From assembly GCA_023376005.1 (NCBI GenBank), contig CM042157.1, positions 89,802,143 to 89,866,142 on the forward strand: DNA of 64,000 nt. Direction: 5' to 3'. Source of the stretch: Doryteuthis pealeii. Lineage: Eukaryota; Mollusca; Cephalopoda; Myopsida; Loliginidae. The notes under the pieces were generated by a model that saw only the letters and a program-made list of their open reading frames with translations, was not told the DNA's origin and searched no databases. Below are positions 42,846 to 53,361 of this stretch, piece after piece; positions within the stretch are counted from its first letter, which is position 1, and the number at the start of each line of letters is the position of its first letter. A program made the translations under genes and the position numbers.

Positions 42846-43200
42846 TATATATAAAGAAATATATAAAAAAACTTGTATATATATATATATATATATATCA
42901 ATTTCACGAATTCAGACTATAAATAATATTATTATATGTTCTATTTTCTTTTAAGTGTCGCCTTTGCTTTATTTATTCTTCTCTATTTATTTATTCATTT
43001 ATGTCTTTCTATCCCTCTCTTTCTCTCTTTCTCTCTTTTTAATCTTTTCTGCCTTTTTCTTCTTTTTTTTCTTTCTTTCTTTTCATGTTTTTCTCCCTTT
43101 CATAATTTCATTCTCTTTAATTCAACCTTTCGTCCTTTTTTATTGTTATTTTAATTTTTCATTCTGTTGAACATTTTCTTTCATTTGTTTATTTTAGTCT

Positions 43201-43201
43201 G

Positions 43202-43234
<33 letters not shown>

Positions 43235-43236
43235 CT

Positions 43237-43292
<56 letters not shown>

Positions 43293-43421
43293 ATATATAT
43301 ATATCTTGCTTGCTTGCTTGCTTGCTTGTATGCTTGCTAGCTAGCTAGATCTATCTCTCTCACTCACATACACACACACGTACACACAAACATTTTCTCT
43401 GTCTGTCTGTCTGTCTGTCTG

Positions 43422-43502
<81 letters not shown>

Positions 43503-43594
43503 CTTGCTTGTTTGCTTTCAAGCTCGCTAGATCTAGCTATCTCACTCACACACGCACACACAAACATCTCTCTCTCTCTCTCTCTCTCTCCTCT

Positions 43595-43634
<40 letters not shown>

Positions 43635-43635
43635 A
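43201..43635. repeat. (TC)n, (TA)n and (TTGC)n microsatellite cluster
   Basis: TC arrays at 43201-43270, 43423-43500 and 43567-43632; TA at 43270-43302; TTGC at 43306-43330 and 43500-43512. The ctagatctagct and acacacaaaca words occur twice, so part of the cluster (about 43306-43400 and 43500-43570) is duplicated. Confidence 0.92.
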
Positions 43636-43639
43636 ACTT

Positions 43640-44765
43640 ACTTTTCATCGGTTTCATTAATTTCTTATTCATTTTTTATTCTTCTTTGGAATTAATCCTT
43701 TCCCTATTTCCACTTTTCTTTTTTTACCTTTCTTCCGTTTTTTTATATCTTTTATTTTTCTTCGTTTTACTTTCGTTTCTTATCTTATTTTTCAATTCAC
43801 TTTTATTCTTTTTCAATTAATCCTCACTTTATCTTGTCTTTCATTTTTACTGCCCTTCTATTTCTTACGTTTTATTTTTTTAAATCTCTTAACTTTCTTT
43901 CAAATTTTACTCCCCTCCTACTTCCTAAGTTTTGTATCTCTTATTTTTCTTTGATCAAAAAAGATCAAAGAAAAATACCCCTCCCCTCCTCCTTACGTTT
44001 CTCACATTATTTCGTTAATTTCTAAATTCTTTATTTTATTTTCTGTTTTTTTTTCTTTCTTTCTTTTCCCATAAATATTTTTCTTCTTTTTTCATTTCAA
44101 TTTTTTTCTCCCATTTATCATCCTCATATTCTTCGTATTTATCATCTTCCACAAAATTTTCGTTCGGGAAAATCTTCATTTACTTGTTCTTTTTTATTCG
44201 CAACTCTCACAGAATCTCTGGCTTGACTCTTATTGATGTTAATTGTCAACACCAAACAAGATGACAGCCTCCCCCCGTCCTAACTCGATCAATCCAGACC
44301 CCCACATCATCGTCTCCTCATCTCTGGGGATCCAATAAATTGCTGTTTGCACAGCTCTACCAAACGACTCTTTTGTACACAGAAAGAAAGCAAAGTTGAG
44401 TGTTGAAACAAGACAAATCTTTGCAAAACATTGAAAGAAACCAGAAAGTGTTGTCGAATTTAGATCAAGTATCCGCCTAGATACACCTTAACTTTTCAAT
44501 ATTTACACGCCCGTCTAACACACGGCGAAAAGATTCTTCAACGAATCACGTTGGTCGTTTAAAAATTAAATAATTGATTTAAGAATGCAAACTTGAAGAA
44601 AACTAATATATTTCCAACACATTTTCATTAAACTATTCTATCTGTTTTGTTTTTGTTCATATTAGTGTTTTCTTTCATAGTTATTGATACTAGCAAAAAG
44701 TATTAACTTTTAATATAATGAAATATATGAGAGTAGAAAAACTAAGAACACATATGAAAAGATTA
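43640..44765. other. No gene seen
   Basis: Pyrimidine-rich to about 44160, with a small palindrome around 43960 (tctttgatc/gatcaaaga). 44190-44560 looks non-repetitive and GC-richer, but has no convincing open frame. Confidence 0.4.
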
Positions 44766-44769
44766 CATT

Positions 44770-45438
44770 TCTTATTATAATGGAGATTGTGAGTTTTTCT
44801 GTCTGTAACCGAAACTATATTACTATACAAATCACAATCCCCTTTGTTATTTACATTACATTCTCCATGATTTTATTTTTTATTTAAAACCTAATTATTA
44901 ATAAAATCGTTTTACATCATTAAGACTGTTGACCATATCTACATACTAATAACATGCAATTGTATTTATATATACAACAAAATAGCGGTTTACAGTGTGA
45001 ATGGGAAGGCTAATTTGCATTTTGATATTAAAAATTTGATTTTAATAAATATATGCTTAGTATTATTGATTTCTAATTGTTTGGTTTTATCTTATTGAAT
45101 ATGAGCAAAAATCTCAGGAATAAATCTTAAAAGAAATCCATCAACAAGAAGAAATAACTGTAATATTATTCTTTACTTTCTATCTTAACTAAATAGTTAA
45201 ATTAGGAAAATTTAACAAAGACAGAAGGGAGTAATGTAAAATGATGGAAGAGTTAGTTTCAAAGTTGTTCTATTTTTCAATCATACCCCCTCTGTTCAAA
45301 ATCTTTTTATCTGCATTCTTATTCAGTTTCATTAGCCTTTCTAATCTAATATATTTTATTATATTAAAACTTAAATACTAGCACCCGGAGGGTGCATATA
45401 TTAAATACTAGCACCCGGAGGGTGCATATATTTGCTAG
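44770..45438 (+). mobile_element. Non-autonomous Helitron, family H, copy 4, doubled 3' end
   Basis: Starts TCTTATTATAATGGAGATT; the preceding base is T rather than A. The 3' end carries the terminal block twice: the GCACCCGGAGGGTGC hairpin occurs at 45381-45395 and again at 45411-45425, and only the second is followed by TTTGCTAG|T (end 45438). The HB element starts immediately after. Confidence 0.85.
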
Positions 45439-45829
45439 TATTAATAATGGAGATTCGTTTCCGGTTTTTGTCTGTAACAAAAATTACGTCACTGCTTACG
45501 TCACATTACTCAAAATCGTCATAACATAGAATAAATACACTCAAAATTTGAACATGCAACATTAGACAGTCCTCATTGTTTTTTAAAACAAGTTTTAATA
45601 AATACATGACTGGTATTATATATCTATATATAGTTTGTTTTATTTTAATACATATTTAAAGTTTACATTTCAAATTGTTTTATTTTTTAATCCTTTAATG
45701 AATTTGATGATTTTACTTATTTAGGGTACAAACTCGCTGACATTGAATTTTTTACTCCCACCCCTCAGGCAATATGTTTCAAAAATCTATTTTTACATCG
45801 ACCGGAGGGTGTTTTTTATTTTGTTCTAG
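45439..45829 (+). mobile_element. Non-autonomous Helitron-like element, family HB, copy 2
   Basis: Matches 4434-4794 from tattaataatggagatt on and ends CTAG|T at 45826-45829. A ccggagggtg word 28 bp upstream is half of a terminal hairpin like that of family H. It lacks its initial TC because the H copy abuts it. Confidence 0.65.
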
Positions 45830-46060
45830 TTTATTTTAATTATATTTTAATTAGTTTCTATATAAAAATCATTCATAGGATTGATTCTAATACGTTGGAG
45901 AATAAAACAATAATAGTAGATATCAATAACACCAAGTAATTATTTATTAAACCCGGTTTTGTTAAAACTAGTATGCAAATTAACCCCACGTATTATATAA
46001 ACCTTTATTTCTTAGTGATATATGAGAAACATTGCAGGATCTTGAATACACTAATACCAC
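45830..46060. repeat. Local duplication, left unit
   Basis: tttctatataaaaatcattc and ggagaataaaacaataatag at 45855-45925 recur at 46440-46508. cgtattatataaaccttta through gatcttgaatacactaata at 45990-46052 recurs at 47217-47283. One ancestral segment was duplicated, and the second unit now contains a LINE fragment. Confidence 0.7.
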
Positions 46061-46397
46061 GGGCCTTTCGGGGCCTGTGTCTGTTAATGTAAATTAACAG
46101 CGTCGATCCCAGGGGGCAACACCTGCCTCCTCGATTTAAAGGGACAGGGCTGGGTTTATTGTCCAGTGTCTGAGGCGCCCCCCTTGAGAGGGAATGCCGA
46201 AGGGATCGACGCAATTTTTTTTCTTTCCCACCCATGAGCTTCGGCTTGTGGGTGGGCTCACGTTAAAACGAGGCCTTGTGCCCAGCCCATACAAGTGGGG
46301 TATGAGGCAAATATCCCAGCGCCTGAGGCGCCCCCCTCAAGGGGGAATGCTGACGGGATCGACGCATTTTTGTGTCAACCACCCATGAGCTTCGGCA
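46055..46397 (-). mobile_element. GC-rich retroposon, family G, copies 3 and 4
   Basis: Minus strand from 46313 back to about 46055 matches the G body (tttgcctcataccccacttg onward). A second partial copy (46316-46397) lies directly upstream and covers only its first half, so the two are in tandem. Confidence 0.75.
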
Positions 46398-46507
46398 ACA
46401 TATGAAAAGATTACATTTATTTTTATTATATTTTAATTGGTTTCTATATAAAATCATTCATATGATTGATTTTAATATATTGGAGAATAAAACAATAATA
46501 GTAGATA

Positions 46508-47212
46508 TCAATCATCATCATCATCATCATCATGTCGCGCTTGCAGCACGGGTATCCATGACAATCTTTCGCCAACCTTCCCTATCATTCATTGCACCTG
46601 GGAGTTCCTCTATGGGGCAACCAGCATCCTCACATAGTTGGTCAATGTAGGTCTTAGCAGGGCGCCCCACACTTGCATGTCCATGTGTTGGCTTCCACAG
46701 GAGAACGTCGCTTATGAGTTCATCCTTGCTTCTCCAGCAGCGTCCTGCATATCTTGTCCGTCTCACTCGGATAGTTTGTGAGATGGGGGGTAGGTGACCG
46801 TACAGCTGTTTCCTTGTGGGGTGCTGCTTCCATGACTTGTTCAGGACTACACACAGCTTTCTTGTGCAGCTCCCATCTAGCTTATTCTCAAGACGCTTTG
46901 TTAGGGTCCAGTTGGTGCAACCATATAGCAGCACTGACACAACCACAGCCTGGAAGAACTGTCGCTTTAGCTTGTCAGGGAGATCGGACCTCCATATGAC
47001 TGATAATCTATTTGTGGCCGACCATGCCTTTGCTATCCGTGTATTAACATCGCTCTCTGTGGAGGAGATATTACCACTCAGGTACGTGAATTGTTCTACT
47101 GGCTTAAGAGGCTTGCCGTTGAGTGTGGAGATGTTTCCTTTATTTTTAAAACTCATAAATTCTGTTTTATCGGAGTTCACATAGAGGCCTATATTCATTG
47201 CTGCCTTTAACC
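46508..47212 (-). pseudogene. RTE-like LINE, 3' remnant, copy 3 (longest open frame)
   Basis: An unbroken 228-codon minus-strand frame (to TGA at 46530-46532): NIGLYVNSDKTEFMSF near its start (the end of the reverse transcriptase palm/thumb), PVEQFTYLSGNISSTESDV, IAKAWSATNRLSVIWRSDLP, VVVSVLLYGCTNWTLTKRLE, IRVRRTRYAGRCWRSKDELI, GHASVGRPAKTYIDQLCEDA and REGWRKIVMDTR. The stop codon is itself the first unit of a (TGA)n tail, so the element has no 3' untranslated region apart from its tail. The catalytic YXDD region is missing, so this is a 5'-truncated copy and not an active gene. Confidence 0.9.
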
Positions 47213-47284
47213 ACACGTATTATGTAAACCTTTATTTCTAAGTGATATATAAGCAACATTGCAGGATCTTGAATACACTAATAA

Positions 47285-47690
47285 TGTTGCAAGATGGGTA
47301 TATTCCTTACTTTTGTGAGCTAGGACTACTAATGGAAGGAGGAGGAAGAAATGATGAAGGTTTAAAAAGGATAGACGATGGTTTGACCGTAGCGTGACCC
47401 CGAACGAAGAATTGAGTGGCAAGCGGAAGTCGGGGGTTGACCGGAAGTCACGTGGTGACGTGGGGAAAAAAAGAAAGGGTTCGTCCTCTTTTTGCCGGCG
47501 GCGGTGGTATGGTACGGACCTCATGAGAGCCAGTAATCTAGTAGTGTTCTCTCTCTCTCTTTCTCTCTGCCTTTCCTCTCTCTGGTAGGAGCCCACTATA
47601 CGAGCACGAAAATAAAGGCTGGCAGTTGTGACGACATGTTTCTCGTGTTATGATTTTTTATCGGCACCATTTCAGCACGGTGACTTTTGG
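47285..47690 (+). other. Possible LTR debris
   Basis: GC-richer block from tgttgcaagatggg, with cactatacgagc (47594), AATAAAG (47610) and an end near ttttagtacc (47695) like that at 12.16 and 12.42 kb. No target duplication found. Confidence 0.3.
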
Positions 47691-47865
47691 AGTTTTAGTA
47701 CCAAGAAAGAAAAAAGGACTACGGTACATGTATCGTTTTAGTGCCGTGAATATTACAACGTAACAATAACATAGACTGTTTTAAGGTAAATCTAACTCAG
47801 ATTTTAATAGAGACATTATTACAGCAAAAGTATAAAAGATTAAATAAATTTGCTGATAATGGTTT

Positions 47866-48235
47866 GAGTTTTCCTTCTCCTTGACCGGTTGCCATACCAT
47901 GTTTAAAGTGACCAGTCAATCCTTGCTATTTGTCTATAACTGGAATGCGACTCATGGTGTAATGGTCAGAGTCCTGGGAAACGGACTCATCGATCCGAGT
48001 TCAAATCCTTGACGAGGCGGTTTGCATACCCTTAGGAAATGTATGCATCCAACTACTCCCTCTAACTATGGTTTCTTCAACCATGACTAGGTAACCAGTC
48101 TAGGAGAAGGAAAACTCTGAATCCAAACCTTGTGTCACCTCCTGCTCGTGCGAAGGGGTTGGTAAATATGTAAATATAACTGGAGGGAGAATAGTTTAAT
48201 GCATCCCTTTCCTAAGGATATTAGCGCTATGTAAG
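47866..48235 (-). mobile_element. SINE family b, split by another family b copy
   Basis: The minus-strand body runs 47866-47944 (ttttccttctcc ... ctataactgga) and resumes at 48174 (tataactggagggag ... ttagcgctatg). The interrupting plus-strand copy duplicated tataactgga (47935-47944 and 48175-48184). Confidence 0.75.
47945..48173 (+). mobile_element. SINE family b, nested copy
   Basis: Head tggtgtaatggtcagag and gagttcaaatcctt, body shortened by about 30 bp, ending ggggttggtaaatat. Younger than the minus-strand copy it splits. Confidence 0.78.
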
Positions 48236-48239
48236 TAAG

Positions 48240-48478
48240 TAAAGTCATCGGGGTGGCCTAAAGTCGGTATCAGCCAATCAGCGAGGGAGTCTATCCCCTT
48301 TTCACTTGCGCTAGACCAAGGAGATTATTTTAGCGTCTGAGGTGGAGCGCCACGCCTATCGTCAGCTCCTTACTTTACCGCACAGATCCCTGGGCTACTC
48401 ATACGCTGAGTTGGCGAGGACCGGTATCGAACTAGGAACCTTGTGGTTTCTAGACGAACGCTCTACCGACTGAACTAA
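48240..48478 (-). mobile_element. SINE family c, copy 2
   Basis: Minus strand: tRNA-like head (ttagttcagtcggtagagcg box A; ggttcctagttcgataccgg box B) then the ctcgccaactcagcgtatga and gaaaaggggatagactccct blocks. Confidence 0.82.
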
Positions 48479-48479
48479 A

Positions 48480-48705
48480 AAGTTAATTCCCTGATTTGTT
48501 TTTTTGTTTTTTTTTTCTTTCAGCGGGGTGACATACGATGGTGGAAGTCCGTTAAGTTCGATTTAACCGATTAATGAACAATTTAACAAAACATCAAGAA
48601 ATTCAAATAATGCAAAAATAAGGATCATGCCAATTGGGAATAAATGGGGGAATTTTTATTTTATTATTTATTTTTATTTAATTTTTCTTTCTTTTTTTTT
48701 CTTTT
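48480..48705. other. No gene seen
   Basis: T-rich and AT-rich spacer before the trimer. Confidence 0.4.
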
Positions 48706-48708
48706 TTT

Positions 48709-49421
48709 CATAGTCCAAAGATTTTTTTTCAGCATGAAATGTAGCCTCTTCCGTGATTTGAACTCATATTGCCGTGTCCTTTTCTTACACAGATAATCAT
48801 TACACGGCGGGTACCTCAGTAGATGAGATATTGCTATTGAAGGATATGTACTGGCTTAATAATTTCAAAGGCTTGTAATTTAATGAGGAGATGAGACCGG
48901 TATTAAAGTAAACACCAAACTGTTATTTTTATTTTTATTTATTTTTTTTTTTTCATAGTCCAAAGATTTTTTTTTTTTTTCAGCATGAAATGCAGCCTCG
49001 TCCGGGATTTGAACTCATATTGCCGTGTCCTTTTCTTACACAGATAACCATTACACGGCGGGTACCTCAGTAGATGAGATATTGCTATCTAAGGATATGT
49101 ACTGGTTTATTAATTTGAAAGGCGTGTCATTTAATGAGGAGATGAGATCGGTATTAAAGTAAACACCAAACTGTTATTTTTTTTTTTTTTTTTTTTTTTT
49201 CATAGTCCAAAGATTTTTTTCAGCATGAAATGCAGCCTCGTCCGGGATTTGAACTCACATAGCCGTGTAAATTTCCTACACAGATAACCATTACACGGCG
49301 GGCACCTCAATAGATGAGATATTGCTATCGAAGGATATGTACTGGTTTGTTAATTTCAAAGGCTTGTCATTTAATGAGATGAGACCGGTATTAAAGTAAA
49401 CACCAAACTGTTATTTTTTTT
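48709..49421 (-). repeat. Tandem trimer of a tRNA-like unit, about 245 bp each
   Basis: Units start at 48709, 48954 and 49201 (word catagtccaaagatttttt). On the minus strand each has ccgtgtaatggttatctgtg (box A-like) and gagttcaaatcccggac (box B-like), and each carries a poly-T stretch on the plus strand (poly-A on the sense strand). Best tRNA-like fold: 48992-49066. The poly-A length varies between units. Unit bodies are about 90 percent alike by eye. Confidence 0.82.
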
Positions 49422-49424
49422 TGT

Positions 49425-49720
49425 TAATGTTTTTCTTTTGATTTGTTAATATTTGACAAATAAATTAAAAACTTTTTTTCCTCTCTAAACAACATTCCCG
49501 TTTTTTTGTTTTTTTCAAAGAATGTTAGAAGTGAGGATGAAGAAGAAAAACTCGGAGGGAAGCCATTAGACAAGTTTTTTTGACGTTGCATCTCAAATTG
49601 TTCTTTTTTTTGTTTTGTTTTTGTTTTTTTTGTTTTTTCGTTTTTGGGGTTTTTATTTTCTTTTAAGCCTTAGTGACATTTCAATTGAAAATAATGTTTT
49701 TCGAATCTTATTTAAAGGGC
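49425..49720. other. No gene seen
   Basis: T-rich, with several TTTTTTG runs. Confidence 0.4.
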
Positions 49721-49722
49721 AT

Positions 49723-49990
49723 ACACACACACACACACACACGCACGCGCGCATACACAAACAAATACACACATGCACACATACATACACACACGCACAC
49801 ATACACACATATATACGCATACACATACACACGTATACACACATGCATAAACACACATATACACACACACGCATACACACACATGCAGATATACGCACGT
49901 AGTGACATACACACACGTACATACATATACACACACATTCACATACACACGCACACACACATCATACACAAACATACACACATATACGTA
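49723..49990. repeat. (CA)n complex minisatellite, left block
   Basis: CA-based array broken by atacacacgcatac words. Shares a block (acatgcagatatacgcac, gtagtgacata...) with the right array at 50340-50760. Confidence 0.93.
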
Positions 49991-50003
49991 CACGCATACG
50001 TAG

Positions 50004-50292
50004 GAAGCGCGTGATATAATGGTTAAAGTCATGAGAAATGGACTCGTCGCCCCGAGTTCAAATCCTGGACGTGGTAATTGCATTTCACTTAGCGCTAATA
50101 CCCTTGGGAAAGGTATGAATCCTACTCTCCCTCCAGCTATGGGTAAAATAGCAGGACAGACTGGGTTCTTTAACCATGGCTAGGTAACCAGTCTAGGAGA
50201 AGGAAAACTCTGAGTTCAAACCTGTTGAACACCGCTTAAGAAATTGACCTTGTGTCACATCCTGCTCGTGCGGAGGGGTTGGTAAATATATA
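50004..50292 (+). mobile_element. SINE family b, copy 3
   Basis: Full-length: gatataatggttaaag (box A), gagttcaaatcctgg (box B), complete body, ending ggggttggtaaatata. It sits inside the CA array. Confidence 0.8.
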
Positions 50293-50295
50293 TAT

Positions 50296-50930
50296 ACACA
50301 TACACACGTATACACACATGCATATACACACATACACACGCATCTACACACATACACATGCACATACATACACACATGCATAAACACACATACACACACG
50401 CATACACACACGTGCAGATATACGCACGCAGTGACATACCCACACATACATACATATACACACACATTCACATAGACACGCACACACACATCATACACAC
50501 ACACACACATACATACACACAAACAAATACACACATGCACACATACATACACACACACATACTTGCATACATGCACACATATATACGTACACACATACAC
50601 ACGTATACACACATGCATATACACATACACACACACCTACACCCACACACATGCATACACACATGCATAAACACACATACACACACAGGCGCATACACAC
50701 ACATGCAGATATACGCATGCAGTGACATACACACACGTGCATACACATACACACACATTCACATACACACTCACATGCACATCATACACACACATATACG
50801 TACACACATATATACACGCACATAAACATACATGCACACACACGCAGAGACTTACACACGCGCACATACACATACACACACATACACACAGACATATACA
50901 TACACACACACACACACACACACACAGATA
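50296..50930. repeat. (CA)n complex minisatellite, right block
   Basis: About 635 bp of CA/TACA units. The words gcagatatacgcacg(c/t)agtgacata recur at 49883, 50412 and 50704, showing blocks of roughly 290 bp duplicated. His/Thr- and Cys/Val-rich frames on both strands are artefacts. Confidence 0.93.
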
Positions 50931-51180
50931 ATTCAATGCACAAAGACGTAAACATGTGAAGATTTATAACCCGAAAAATATTTTCAGCAAATTGCAAACA
51001 TTAAAAACAACTTTCAATTTTGTTTTTTTTTTCCGAAAATCTCAGGATTCTAACATCTTTTTTCTTTACATATTCCAGAATTATTTGCATATTTTCAAGG
51101 AAAAAGTTATTTACGTAATTTTTATTGAAACGATGTCACAATCATAAAACTGTCCATCTTTTCAATTTTATACCTATTAT

Positions 51181-51181
<1 letters not shown>

Positions 51182-51215
<34 letters not shown>

Positions 51216-51266
51216 GCATATAGAAATATATATATTTATATAGTTTAGAGTTTTTATATAATATAT

Positions 51267-51295
<29 letters not shown>
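51182..51295. repeat. (CA)n/(TA)n microsatellites
   Basis: CA array 51182-51201 and TA-rich 51202-51298. Confidence 0.9.
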
Positions 51296-51298
<3 letters not shown>

Positions 51299-51497
51299 TT
51301 GTGAAAAAAAGGCCTTAAATGCCATGGGTATCGTGGTTAGGACCATTTCTACTCGTGAGTATGCCCACGAGCTACTTCAGACCACTAATATATTTTATTA
51401 GACAGGCACATGGCCAAACTCATCTTATATTCATACATTTCCCCCGCCTACTCACGAGATACCCATGGTATTTAAGGCCTTCTTATTCACAAATAAC
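51296..51497. mobile_element. Foldback MITE N
   Basis: Terminal inverted repeats: tatttgtgaaaaaaaggcct, then taaatgccatgggtatc on the left, mirrored as gatacccatggtatttaagg to cacaaata on the right. About 200 bp, TA-flanked, no coding. Confidence 0.75.
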
Positions 51498-51624
51498 TTT
51501 GCTCTGTATACAATAATTAAACATTGAGCTCTCAACGGAACCTGAACTCTACAACAAACTACTGGTAGAGAATTAGGACCAGGCTAGAATCACCTTGTAC
51601 CAAGAAACTTGGTACCGCACCAAA

Positions 51625-51667
<43 letters not shown>

Positions 51668-51758
51668 GGTAAAGATACAGACAGAAAGAATAATTTGACA
51701 GAGAGATGAGTAATTATGAACAGATCAAGACGGGGTAATAGATAGATAGTAAAATTTT

Positions 51759-51809
51759 TTGCTGACAGATATCTTTTTCGACATTATGAATATGTCTTTA
51801 TCAAAGCAA
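51759..51809 (-). ncRNA. Hammerhead-like motif, family E copy 2 (core mutated)
   Basis: UUGCU (51805-51809), UUGAUAA in place of CUGAUGA (51798-51804), extra A, stem II GACAU/AUGUC, GAAA, stem III around AGAUAUCU, GUC, AGCAA (51759-51763). Both stems pair perfectly, but C3 and G8 of the core are changed, so it should be inactive. Confidence 0.55.
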
Positions 51810-51879
51810 CATTGTAAGCGGAAAAACGAAATGAATATATCCTTAATTACGAGGCACAGAACGCTCTCGATCAGTACCG

Positions 51880-52430
51880 GAATTTTTTTTTTTAATTTTT
51901 AAAAATACATATTTGTTGTTAAAAATAAAATAAATTTTATTTTTAAAATGTTTAAGCATTTTTATCATAAAAAGCTCAAAAGAGTTTGTAGTAAAAATGT
52001 ATATGAATATCAAAAAAGTTCAGGAAAATGTTCCGGTTACAAATGAAAGTTTTAAAATGTAACAAGTCCAGCAACATGAATCTGCAATGATGTTAAACTC
52101 GCAGAGTCGGGATCCTTATTACATCCGAAAATATGAGCCTCCGGTGATATGATTTAAGTAATTCCGAATTTTTTTTTTCTATGGACAGTATGAAAGGTAA
52201 AAATGGATATTGACATTTTTACACACATAATTGATTTGGTTGAATTTCAAACTAAAATATTAACAGGAGCATTAATTATCTTGGAGAGTAACGAACATTA
52301 AAGCACTATTCACCTGTTGCCCAAGTTTTGTTTAAAATTCACCATTTTCTGGGTTTAAGCGACAAAAATTAGATGAATATTCTATCCACGATATTAAGCA
52401 GCATTTACTCATAAATATAGCATACTTTAT
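51880..52430. other. No gene seen
   Basis: AT-rich, stop-dense. Confidence 0.45.
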
Positions 52431-52435
52431 CATCA

Positions 52436-52558
52436 AGGGGCCAGTGTAGCTCGGTCAGTAGCTTACCCGCCTATGCAATCGCAAGGTTCCTAGTTCGAAA
52501 CCAGTCCCCGCCAACACAACGTATGAGTAGCACAGATTGGGTAATCTGATACGTGCTG
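52436..52558 (+). mobile_element. SINE family c, head-half copy
   Basis: ggccagtgtagctcggtcag (box A) and ggttcctagttcgaaacc (box B), then the body to ctgtgaagtgaga, where it meets an inverted family b copy. Confidence 0.75.
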
Positions 52559-52762
52559 TGAAGTGAGAAGAGTTTTCCTTCTCCTTAACTGGTTACCTAG
52601 CCATGGTTAAAGAGCCCAACCCGTCCTACTATTTACACATAGCTGGTGGGAGAGTAGCTGGATTCATACCTTTCCCAAGGGTATTAGCGCTATGCGAAAT
52701 GCAAACTCGGGTCTACAAGTCCATTTCTTACGACTCTAACCATTACACCATGCGCCTCCATT

Positions 52763-52765
<3 letters not shown>
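52559..52765 (-). mobile_element. SINE family b, copy
   Basis: Reverse orientation: body from ttttccttctcc to the head (ttacaccatgcgcctcc). Tail-to-tail with the family c copy. Confidence 0.75.
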
Positions 52766-52816
<51 letters not shown>

Positions 52817-52936
52817 CCTTACCTGGTGTAATTGTTACCAAGCTAGATTTGCTGACCATTGGTAGTGAGTTCGACTCTCATTGGGAGCCCCAAACTTCTG
52901 GCCTTGTGCCACATCTAAGCTAAGCTTAGTAAATAA
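52817..52936 (+). mobile_element. SINE family a, copy 2
   Basis: tggtgtaattgttac (box A) and gagttcgactctcat (box B), then ggagccccaaacttctggcc as in 418-690. Preceded by (CA)n(TA)n. Confidence 0.72.
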
Positions 52937-52969
52937 CTATATATATATATAAAAACACAATTGTTATTG

Positions 52970-52970
52970 C

Positions 52971-53037
<67 letters not shown>

Positions 53038-53179
53038 ATATAGTTAAAATGAATGAAATGATGGGGATAAATGATTTTTCATTTATCCCCATCATTTCAT
53101 TCATTTTTATTTCATGCATCCATTCATTTTACCATCAATTTTCAACTAAATAATTTAGAAGCATACGCGAAAACTTAAA

Positions 53180-53249
<70 letters not shown>

Positions 53250-53305
53250 GTGTGTGTGTGTGTGTGTGTGTGTTAAGTATATGTATATATATATATATGT
53301 ATATA

Positions 53306-53345
<40 letters not shown>
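52970..53345. repeat. (TA)n/(GT)n microsatellites flanking a hairpin
   Basis: TA arrays at 52970-53030, 53182-53250 and 53280-53345 with a GT array at 53252-53272. A perfect hairpin (about 53046-53108) lies between the first two. Confidence 0.93.
53046..53108. repeat. Near-perfect hairpin, about 28-bp arms
   Basis: tgaatgaaatgatggggata, then aatga and a 5-nt loop, and its exact complement. It resembles a small RNA precursor in size, but equally a tiny foldback between TA arrays. Confidence 0.7.
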
Positions 53346-53350
<5 letters not shown>

Positions 53351-53361
53351 ATGGAAGGTAG

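Noticed and set aside
49653..50997. Overlapping His/Thr-rich and Cys/Val-rich frames on both strands
   Set aside because: CA-repeat translation artefacts; both strands open over the same bases.
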